Origin: Sphingomonas palustris
GTDB lineage: Bacteria; Pseudomonadota; Alphaproteobacteria; Sphingomonadales; Sphingomonadaceae
Reading direction: 5' to 3'
NCBI GenBank assembly: GCA_026225215.1
Contig: JAMFSI010000031.1
Span: 1-64,000 of the forward strand
Length of the DNA: 64,000 bases
The translations under genes and the position numbers were made by a program. Shown in pieces: positions 56,252 to 64,000 of the stretch (positions are counted from its first letter, which is position 1; each line of letters starts with the position of its first letter). Under the pieces are notes generated by a model, which was not told the origin of the DNA, did not search any database, and saw only the letters and a program-made list of their open reading frames with translations.

Positions 56252-57967
56252 TCAGCCCCGTTGATTCCCCGACCGCTCGGCGATATCGTTCGCCGCGACA
56301 TAAGCGAAGGTCATAGCCGGGCCGATTGTAGCGCCGGCGCCGGGGTAGCAATCGCCAAAAGGATTGCCCGAGCAATTGCCTGCCGCATAGAGCCCGGGGA
56401 TCGGATTGCCTTGGGTGTCCAATACCCGCGCCCGGGCATCGCAGCGCAAGCCGCCCTTGGTGCCAAGATCGCCGTTGTTGATCGGCACCGCGTACTATGG
56501 GGCGGTATCGATCGGGCCGAGATTGGGGTTCGGCGATACGGTGGGGTCGCCGAAGAACTGGTCGTAGATGTTCATGCCGCGCCCGAATTCGGGATCGACG
56601 CCGGTTTTGGCGTAGGCGTTGATATTGCCGATGGTCTGCTGAAGCGCGGGCCAGGGCAGTCTGATCTTGTTCGCCAGCGCTTCGAGCGTATCGGCGCGGA
56701 ACACATAGTGGTCCCACCAGTCATCGGGGATCTTGCGATCGGGGGTATGGACCGTGGGCATCAGCCCGCCGGCGCTGAATTTTGCCCGAAACTTGGCGTC
56801 GAAGACCAGCCAGCACGGGCAATTGGCGCCGGTCTTGAGATGATCCTCGACCATCGCCTTGCCGAAGCTGTCATAGCCGATCGCCTCATCGACGAAGCGA
56901 TCGCCGTTGCGATTGACGCAAACACTCCAGGGACGTCCGACATCGAAGGCGGCCTGGTGAATCTCGTGGAAATTCGAGGCATTGACCATCGGCAAGGTCA
57001 TCGTCGGAATCCACCAGCCCGCGCCGGTGTGCTCGACATCGGCGCCGATCGCTTCCGCCGCGATCAACGCTTCGCCGCGATTGGCGTCCTCGGGGGTGGA
57101 GGAATGGCGGGCAAGGCCCGGCACTGGGTAAAACCGATCGCGCAGCGCCTGATTCCATTCGAAGCCGCCCGCGCTCAGCATCACCCCATGGCGGGCATCG
57201 ATCGTATAGGACCGACCGAACTGGCTGACCGTAACCCCGGTGACCCGGCCGGCGCCATCGGCGTTCACGCTTTCGAGCTTGGTTTCGAGGCGCAGTTCGA
57301 CACCTTTGTCGAACACCGCCTTGTACACCGCGCCCATCAGCGCCGCACCCTGGGTAAAGCGCCGGTCGCGGTGTGACACCTTGCGCGTCGAGCGATCGGC
57401 CCAATAGCGGGTGATCATCTTGGCCACGGTCATGCGCCAGCCCTTTTGCTGCATCATCAGCGAAAAGGTCTCGACCAGATCCATCGAATAGCGGCCGAAC
57501 AGCTTGAAGCGATTATATTGCTCGCGCATCAGTGGGTAGCGCTTATCGCCCAACTGGCGGCCATCGAAGGTCGGCACGATCACCGAGCGGTCGGCGCGCG
57601 CACCCGGCTTGTCGGGGAAATAATCGGGCCAGGCGGCGGCCATCACCTGCACGCCGGATTTCTTCAGATAGCGCACCATCTCAGGCGCCTGATCGACATA
57701 GGCATCGATCCGCTCCTGGTTCAACGGACCGCTGGTGATGCTGGCGAGATATTCCATGACCTGGGCGCGGCTATCGCCCTTATCCCCATCGAGCTGATGA
57801 TTGGGTATCCACAGCACCCCGCCCGACGTGGCCGAAGTCCCGCCGAATTTATGCGCCTTTTCGATGATCAGCACCTTCAGGCCATGCTCGGCCGATCGCA
57901 GGGCGGTCATTGCCCCCGCCGCACCCGAGCCGACTACCACTACGTCGAAGGTTTCGTTGTTGTTCAC
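56252..57967 (-). pseudogene. FAD-dependent oxidoreductase (3-oxosteroid 1-dehydrogenase / fumarate reductase flavoprotein-like) interrupted by an in-frame TAG
   Basis: VVVVGSGAAGAMTALRSAEHGLKVLIIEKAHKFGGTSATSGG...GPIDTAP[TAG][72 protein letters not shown]; both parts in the same frame, stop at 56495-56497. Confidence 0.9.
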
Positions 57968-58157
57968 GCATACTCTCCCTTATGCGCGTTTAACGCGCCG
58001 GCCTTCGCTTGGCGATGCACGACGTAATGACCGCGAAGGTAGAGCTTCTTGCTCGAAGCTGTGTTTCGCCGCGCGCGGGCGATATCGAACCCGCAGCATC
58101 GAGTGGACCAAAGCAAAAGGGCTTTCACTTGCTCGGCAACATCGGCAAGAGGCGCGA

Positions 58158-59354
58158 ATGACCGATCAGACTACACTCGACGCCCTCAGAACCGAGGTCC
58201 GTATCTGGCTGGCCGCCAATGCTCCCAAAGGCTGGCGCCAAGCCGAACAAACCCACGAGCAATTTGCCGCGGCGCAGCGCGACTGGTTCCTGAAACTGGT
58301 CGAGGGCGGTTATGCGATCCCGCATTGGCCCGCCGAATGGCCGGGCGGCGGTCGCAGCCTTGCTGAGCAGAAGATCATCTATGAGGAGCTGGCCAAGGCC
58401 GACACGCCGCGCCTGCTGCTCTCCTTCGTATCGACCTTTCATGCCGCCTCCACTTTGATGGAATGCGCCAGCGAAGAACAGCGTGCGCGTTATCTGCCCG
58501 GCATTCTCAAGGGCGAAACCTGGTGCCAGGGCTTCTCCGAGCCCGGCGCCGGCTCCGATCTCGCCGCGCTGAAATGCCGCGCGGTGCGCGAGACGCGCGC
58601 CGATGGCGATGTCTACGTCGTCTCGGGCCAGAAAATCTGGTCGACCATGGCGCAATATGCCGACAAATGCCTGCTGCTGGTCCGCACCAACAGCGATGGC
58701 GTCAAGCAGGCCGGGATCACCTTCCTGCTGATGGACATGAAGGCCAAGGGGGTCACCGTCCGCCCGATCCAGCAAATCCAGGGCGATGAAGAGTTCTGCG
58801 AGATTTTTCTCGATGATGTCGAGGTTTCCGTCGCCGACCGGGTCGGCGAGGAAAACAAAGGCTGGGCGGTGGCCCAGGCAACGCTGTCGTCCGAGCGTGG
58901 GCTGACCTTGATGGAGCTGTCCTATCGGATGCGCGGGGCCTTGTCGTATGTGGCCGAGCTGATCCGCCGACACGGACGCGAAGCGGATACCGAGGTGCTA
59001 CGGCAATTCGGGGTGCTGTCGGCGCGCGTCGATTCGGCCTGCGCGATTGCCGATCAGTTTCTCGAAAACCGGATGAATGGCATTGAAGGTCTCGGCGATG
59101 CCTCGATCGTCAAGCTCACCTATAGCCGGGTGCTGCGCGAATATGCCCTGCTTGGCCTCAAGATCGGCGGGCTCGACGAGCAATATCGCGCGCCGATCAC
59201 TTTCGGCGATCTCAATACCGGCAATTGGATGGCGGACTATATGAACAGCTACGCCTGGACCATCGCCGGCGGCAGCGACGAAGTGCAGCGCAATATCATC
59301 GCCGAACGCATGCTCGACATGCCGCGCGAACCGAAGAACTGGGTGGTGGCATGA
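58158..59354 (+). CDS. Acyl-CoA dehydrogenase, large-type partner subunit
   Basis: TWCQGFSEPGAGSDLAALKCRAVRETRADGDVYVVSGQKIWSTMAQYADKCLLLVRT; C-term GGSDEVQRNIIAERMLDMPREPK. Confidence 0.94.
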   Translation: MTDQTTLDALRTEVRIWLAANAPKGWRQAEQTHEQFAAAQRDWFLKLVEGGYAIPHWPAEWPGGGRSLAEQKIIYEELAKADTPRLLLSFVSTFHAASTLMECASEEQRARYLPGILKGETWCQGFSEPGAGSDLAALKCRAVRETRADGDVYVVSGQKIWSTMAQYADKCLLLVRTNSDGVKQAGITFLLMDMKAKGVTVRPIQQIQGDEEFCEIFLDDVEVSVADRVGEENKGWAVAQATLSSERGLTLMELSYRMRGALSYVAELIRRHGREADTEVLRQFGVLSARVDSACAIADQFLENRMNGIEGLGDASIVKLTYSRVLREYALLGLKIGGLDEQYRAPITFGDLNTGNWMADYMNSYAWTIAGGSDEVQRNIIAERMLDMPREPKNWVVA

Positions 59355-60364
59355 CGATCGAATTATCCGAACTGCGCGACGCAGCGCAAAAGGCGTTTCC
59401 CGCCGATGGCCTGCGCCCGGCGCGTGATGCCAGCTGGAAATTGATCGCCGAAATGGGCTGGTTGATGATGCCGCTGTCGGAAGAAGCGGGCGGTCTGGGT
59501 CTCGGGCGCGATGCCGTGGCGACGATCCATTTCGAAATGGGCCGGGTGCTGTCGCGCGCGCCGCTGATCCCAGCGCTGTTGGCTTTGCAGGCGTTGGAAA
59601 AAGGCGCTGGACTGGCAGACCAGGCGGGCTGGCTGGAGCGCGTCGCGAGCGGTGAATATGTCGCCGTCAGCCTGGAGCCCAAGAATACAATCGTGGCTAG
59701 TGGCGAGGTGCTGACTGGCACGCTGCGAGCGGTGGCCGATGCCGATATGGCGGGCCATCTCCTGGTTTGCGCTCCTGGACTGGTTGCGCTGGTGCCGAGC
59801 AATGGCGCGGGCGTGACCGTGACCGAGCGGCCGCTCTGGGATGAAAGCCGCCGCTTGTTCGATGTGACTTTCGACGGCCATAAAGTCGCACCCGAGTTGA
59901 TTGTGGCGCGCGACAATGCTGCCGACGGTATAGCCGCAAGCCTGCGCGCGGAACTGCTGGTGGCGCTGGCTGCCGATGCGCTGGGCGCGGCCAATGCCAC
60001 GCTCGATATGACGGTGGAATATCTCAAGACCCGCAAGCAGTTCGACCGCCCGATTGCGATGTTTCAGGCGCTGAAGCACCGTTGCGCCGATCTGAAAACG
60101 CGCATTGTTTCCGCGGAAGCCTTGCTGTGGGCTCGGGCTGGCGATCCGGAAGCCTCCGAAGTGCAACTCGGCGCGCTCAAGGCGCTCGCTTGCGAGGTGT
60201 TTCGCTTTACCGCCGAGGAAGCGATCCAACTGCACGGTGGGATCGGGTTGACCGAAGAACACCACTGCCATCTATATATGAAGCGCGCGGAATTGAATCG
60301 TTGGCTGGGTGGTAGCGCCGATGATTTGAATGAGGCGGCGGGGCGGGCGGCGCTGGCGGCTTAG
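59351..60364 (+). CDS. Acyl-CoA dehydrogenase, small-type partner subunit
   Basis: ATGA overlap with upstream gene; VEYLKTRKQFDRPIAMFQALKHRCADLK, AIQLHGGIGLTEEHHCHLYMKRAELNRWLGG. Confidence 0.92.
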   Translation: MTIELSELRDAAQKAFPADGLRPARDASWKLIAEMGWLMMPLSEEAGGLGLGRDAVATIHFEMGRVLSRAPLIPALLALQALEKGAGLADQAGWLERVASGEYVAVSLEPKNTIVASGEVLTGTLRAVADADMAGHLLVCAPGLVALVPSNGAGVTVTERPLWDESRRLFDVTFDGHKVAPELIVARDNAADGIAASLRAELLVALAADALGAANATLDMTVEYLKTRKQFDRPIAMFQALKHRCADLKTRIVSAEALLWARAGDPEASEVQLGALKALACEVFRFTAEEAIQLHGGIGLTEEHHCHLYMKRAELNRWLGGSADDLNEAAGRAALAA

Positions 60365-60375
60365 CGCTACAAGTT

Positions 60376-60483
60376 CCCCTCCCACTTGCGGGAGGGGTTA
60401 GGGGTGGGCACTTTCTTCGTAAACGAGCCCACTGTTTCGCGTAAACCTGCCCACCCCCGGCCCCTCCCGCAAGCGGGAGGGGA
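60376..60483. repeat. Family C inverted repeat, copy 3
   Basis: cccctcccacttgcgggaggggttaggggtgggca and tgcccacccccggcccctcccgcaagcgggagggga; convergent gap. Confidence 0.9.
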
Positions 60484-60497
60484 GAAGAGGCAGCAAC

Positions 60498-61514
60498 TTA
60501 ACCCAAAATACCCTTCGCCGCGGCCACGACATCAGCCGACTGCACCAGATACGCATCTTCCAGCACCTTAGCGAAAGGCACCGCGCAATAGGGCCCGCCG
60601 AGACGCCGCACCGGAGCCTTGAGCTTGCCGAACAAGGTTTCCTGGATGGTTGCGGCGATTTCGGCGCTCGGGCCGAAGTAGCGGCCCGCCTCGGTCACCA
60701 CGACCGCGCGGCCGGTCTTTTCAACCGAAGCCAGTACCGCGTCCTTATCCCACGGCGAAACCGTGCGCAGATCGATCACTTCGGCCGAAATGCCCGCCTT
60801 GGCCAGTTCAGCGGCGGCGGCGGTGGTGTTTGCGACCATCCCCGAATAGGTGATCAGGGTGATGTCCTTGCCTTCCTGCACGAGCCGCGCCTTGCCCAGC
60901 GGGATCGGGCCCTGGTTAGCGGCGATTTCGCCGGGGACGAACATCGTCTGGCTGTTTTCGATGAACAGCACCGGATCGGGATCCTGGATCGCTGAGAGCA
61001 ACAGCCCCTTGTAGTCTGCGGGACAGCTAGGCGCGACCACCTTGATCCCGGCGGTATGGGCAAACCAGCCCTCGTAATGGTCGGAATGCTGCCCGGCGGT
61101 CTGCCAACCAGCACCGGTCAGGGTGCGGATCACCAGCGGCACCTGGCTTTGGCCACCCGACATGAAGCGCAGCTTCGCGGCATGATTGACGATCATGTCC
61201 ATGGCCACAGTGATGAAGTTCATCAGCATGATCTCGGCCACCGGCTTGTAACCGGCCATGGCGGCGCCGATCGCCGCGCCCATGATCGACTGCTCGGCGA
61301 TCGGGGTCGAACGCACGCGCAGATCGCCGAACTTGGTCGACAGTCCTTTGGTGGTACCCATCACGCCGCCGCCTTCGCGGTCGGCAACGTCCTCGCCGAA
61401 CACCAAGACCTTGGGATCTTCTTCCATGGCCTGGAACAGCGCAGCGGAGACCGCCTGCTGGCCGGTCATCTTCAGCATTTCGACAGTGTCGAGCGTGGGT
61501 GTATCGGTGCTCAT
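60498..61514 (-). CDS. TPP-dependent 2-oxoacid (acetoin/pyruvate) dehydrogenase E1 beta subunit
   Basis: VLVFGEDVADREGGGVMGTTKGLSTKFGDLRVRSTPIAEQSIMGAAIGAAMAGYKPVAEIMLMNF; C-term transketolase domain. Confidence 0.95.
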   Translation of the reverse strand: MSTDTPTLDTVEMLKMTGQQAVSAALFQAMEEDPKVLVFGEDVADREGGGVMGTTKGLSTKFGDLRVRSTPIAEQSIMGAAIGAAMAGYKPVAEIMLMNFITVAMDMIVNHAAKLRFMSGGQSQVPLVIRTLTGAGWQTAGQHSDHYEGWFAHTAGIKVVAPSCPADYKGLLLSAIQDPDPVLFIENSQTMFVPGEIAANQGPIPLGKARLVQEGKDITLITYSGMVANTTAAAAELAKAGISAEVIDLRTVSPWDKDAVLASVEKTGRAVVVTEAGRYFGPSAEIAATIQETLFGKLKAPVRRLGGPYCAVPFAKVLEDAYLVQSADVVAAAKGILG

Positions 61515-62515
61515 GCCGGAATCTCCTCGGCAAAGACGTCGCGGCGCAATTCGGCGACATCGGGGTAATCACAAGCGAAGGCGAAATCGATCGCATCTTG
61601 CACTTCTGCTTCCAGCTTGACCTGCAGTTCGGCCAACTGCGCCTCGGTGGCAATGCCGGTGTCGATCAGTTTCTGGCGGAAGGCGGGCAGCGGATCGGCG
61701 GCGATCGCGGCCTCCTTTTCTTCCTTGGTCATGTAACCGTCAGCATCACCGAAGACGTGGCCCATGAAGCGGAAGGTCTTGCATTCGAGCAGGGTCGGCC
61801 CCTCACCGGCGCGAGCGCGCTCGATGGCGGCGTGGGCATGGGCGTACATATCGAAGGGATCGTTACCATCGACGGTAAAGCCCGGCATGCCATAGCCGAT
61901 CGCACGCTTGGCGATGAAGTCTACCGAGGTGCCGTTTTCATAGCGGGTGTGTTCGGCAAAGCCATTGTTGGCGCAGACGAAGATTACCGGCAGCTTCCAC
62001 ACCGAAGCCAGGTTCAGGGCTTCGTGGAAGGCGCCGATGTTGCTGGCGCCGTCGCCGAAATAGGCGATGGTCACATTCTTGTCGCCGTTCAGCAGCGAAG
62101 CCCAGCCAAAGCCATTGGCGATCGGCATCGAGGAGCCGACGATGCCGGTGGTGACCATCACCCCGGTTTCCGGATGGGTAAGGTGCATCGGGCCACCCTT
62201 GCCCTTGCAAGTGCCGTCGACGCGGCCGCAGATTTCGGCCCACAGCGGGCGCAGCGGCATGTCCTTGGCGACCATGTCGTGAATGCCGCGATAGATCGTG
62301 CAGATCTTGTCGTCATTGGTCAGCAGGTTCGACAGCGTCGACGGAATGACTTCCTGGCCGCGCGCGGAATAATAGGGGGCGGTGATCCGGCCGCGGCGGA
62401 TTTGCGCGCGAGTGGCATCGTCATTGCGCTCGATCCGCAGCATTCGGCGGAAGATATCGAGCTGGGCGGCGGAATCAGGAGTTGCCGCGTTACCGGCCTG
62501 GTTGCTCTGGCTCAT
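61511..62515 (-). CDS. TPP-dependent 2-oxoacid (acetoin/pyruvate) dehydrogenase E1 alpha subunit
   Basis: TPP motif GDGASNIGAFHEALNLASVWKLPVIFVCANN; start MSQSNQAGNAATPDSA; ATGA overlap with E1 beta. Confidence 0.95.
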   Translation of the reverse strand: MSQSNQAGNAATPDSAAQLDIFRRMLRIERNDDATRAQIRRGRITAPYYSARGQEVIPSTLSNLLTNDDKICTIYRGIHDMVAKDMPLRPLWAEICGRVDGTCKGKGGPMHLTHPETGVMVTTGIVGSSMPIANGFGWASLLNGDKNVTIAYFGDGASNIGAFHEALNLASVWKLPVIFVCANNGFAEHTRYENGTSVDFIAKRAIGYGMPGFTVDGNDPFDMYAHAHAAIERARAGEGPTLLECKTFRFMGHVFGDADGYMTKEEKEAAIAADPLPAFRQKLIDTGIATEAQLAELQVKLEAEVQDAIDFAFACDYPDVAELRRDVFAEEIPA

Positions 62516-62736
62516 ATTGCCTCTCTGGAAAACGCCTTGTTCAGGCATTGCCTCGCTGTTTAGCTGCATTGCCGGCTCTCGCAAGAGCGAGCGCCGCTCG
62601 ATTTGCCAGCCACTGACCCGGCTATCACTAATCGCGCCCCAGCGATATGGCGCAACGCTTGATCGGGAACCTCCGAATATGACTGGCGGCCCCCGCTCAT
62701 CACACCCTACCCTCGACGGTAACCAGGAGAGCAGGC

Positions 62737-63735
62737 ATGATGAAGGTGGCACGGGTTCGTGGCGGCAAGGGAATAGAGGCGATTACCGTCACCCAGGAGG
62801 CGATTCCCGAGGCTGGCGCCGGCGAAGCACTGGTGCGCCTGACCGCCGCCACGCTCAATTTCCGCGACTTGATCATGGCCAAGGGGCTGATTCCCGGCAT
62901 CTGGAAGGAGCCGGAGCTGATCCCGCTTTCCTGTAGCGCGGGCGAAGTGGTCGCGGTCAGTAGCGGGGTGACGCGCGTCAAGCCCGGCGACCGGGTGGTG
63001 CCGATCTTTGCGCAGGGCTGGCTATCGGGGACACAATCCACTCCGACCATGCTGGGTGGCTCGGTCGATGGCGTCGCTCGCCAATATGCCAGCTTCGAAG
63101 CGGAAAGCCTGGCGCTGCTGCCCGACGAATTGGGCGATTTCGATGGTGCTACCCTGAGCTGCGCAGCGCTGACGGCGTGGTCGGCGCTGACGCAATACCG
63201 CCCGATCCAGCCCGGCGAATGGGTGCTGGCGCATGGCACCGGCGGGGTATCGATCGCCGCGCTGCAATTGGCCAAGGCGATGGGCGCCCAGGTCGCGCTG
63301 ACCTCCAGTTCCGACGCCAAGCTGCACCGCGCCCGCGCGCTCGGCGCCGATGTCACGATCAATTATCGCAGCCGGCCCGATTGGGCTGTTGCTTTGCGCG
63401 AGGCACTCGGCAGCGCACGGATCGCCAATGTCATCGACACCGTGGGCGAAGTCCAATTCGACGATAACGCCTCCTTGCTACTGGCCGACGGACAGATTTC
63501 GGCGATCGGCATGCTCGGGTCGGGTTTCAGCTGGACGCGACAGCAGCCGGGGGTCAGCCTCGCTCCGATCAGCGTCGGCAATCGCGACCAACATGAGGCG
63601 ATGACCGCTTTCATGGTCCGCCATCACATCCGTCCGGTGGTCGACGTGGTCTATGATCTCGATCGCATCCAGGATGCTTATCGCCATCTCGAAAGCGGAA
63701 AATTCTTCGGCAAGGTCGGGATCAGCCTGATTTAG
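62737..63735 (+). CDS. Zinc-type / MDR alcohol dehydrogenase-like NAD(P)-dependent oxidoreductase
   Basis: MKVARVRGGKGIEAITVTQEAIPEAGAGEALVRLTAATLNFRDLIMAKG...GEWVLAHGTGGVSIAALQLAKAMGAQVALTSSSDAKL. Confidence 0.93.
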   Translation: MMKVARVRGGKGIEAITVTQEAIPEAGAGEALVRLTAATLNFRDLIMAKGLIPGIWKEPELIPLSCSAGEVVAVSSGVTRVKPGDRVVPIFAQGWLSGTQSTPTMLGGSVDGVARQYASFEAESLALLPDELGDFDGATLSCAALTAWSALTQYRPIQPGEWVLAHGTGGVSIAALQLAKAMGAQVALTSSSDAKLHRARALGADVTINYRSRPDWAVALREALGSARIANVIDTVGEVQFDDNASLLLADGQISAIGMLGSGFSWTRQQPGVSLAPISVGNRDQHEAMTAFMVRHHIRPVVDVVYDLDRIQDAYRHLESGKFFGKVGISLI

Positions 63736-64000
63736 CCGCGCTGTCGCGCAACCGCGCGAGTTTGGCCTGGTCGAGGATCGAGAAGATGCCGTCGGCGGTG
63801 CCGATGATGCGTTCGCCCGAACGAAATAGCCCGCGCACGAATACCAGCTGCGATGTCTTGCGCACCAGTTCGGGGCGGCAGGTGATAAAACTGCCGATGG
63901 TGGCCGCTCCGGTGAAATGGAAGCTCAGTTGGGAGGTCGCGCAGAGCGGCGCGCCGATCGCCTCGGTAACGCGCACGCCCAATGCGATATCGGCAAAACT
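63722..64000 (-). CDS. PaaI-like hotdog-fold thioesterase (N-terminus beyond window edge)
   Basis: SFADIALGVRVTEAIGAPLCATSQLSFHFTGAATIGSFITCRPELVRKTSQLVFVRGLFRSGERIIGTADGIFSIL; open to the right edge. Confidence 0.7.
   Translation of the reverse strand, partial: SFADIALGVRVTEAIGAPLCATSQLSFHFTGAATIGSFITCRPELVRKTSQLVFVRGLFRSGERIIGTADGIFSILDQAKLARLRDSAAKSG

Noticed and set aside
56150-57376. 408-aa plus-strand ORF
   Set aside because: Antisense to the KstD-like gene and runs through the family C repeat; shadow ORF

Overview
A 64 kb high-GC window that looks like a sphingomonad-type alphaproteobacterial chromosome or large replicon (assigned by protein character only). Main blocks: (i) 1-3.2 kb, a truncated TonB-dependent siderophore receptor divergent from a PepSY membrane protein, with a Fur-box-like site between them. 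(ii) 3.65-10.07 kb, a complete nine-gene N-type ATPase operon in the order atpD-C-Q-R-B-E-F-A-G on the minus strand, with no stand-alone delta gene. (iii) 10.1-11 kb, a genomic scar: a phosphoketolase N-terminal remnant, a composite palindromic element and a frameshifted IS256-type transposase remnant. (iv) 11-13 kb, a GT2 / GtrA / methyltransferase cluster. (v) 13-33 kb, hydratase-2-like, SDR, molybdopterin oxidoreductase, ALDH, two TonB-dependent receptors, TauD-like, AlkB-like, UspA, TPR-sulfotransferase and DapB-like genes. (vi) 33-45 kb, MgtC, RMD1/DUF155, phosphoesterase, MAPEG, amidohydrolase, Rieske oxygenase, and a tight M48 protease / SH3 / CHASE2-cyclase cluster. (vii) 45.8-64 kb, a dense acyl-CoA-type catabolic region (two paired acyl-CoA dehydrogenases, a fused CaiB CoA-transferase, two LLM oxidoreductases, SDR, a FAD-dependent ketosteroid-dehydrogenase-like gene with a premature TAG, and E1 alpha/beta). 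Three families of inverted repeats occupy most of the longer convergent intergenic gaps, and one is embedded in frame in a CoA-transferase gene. All calls come from reading the sequence and translations; no database searches were run.
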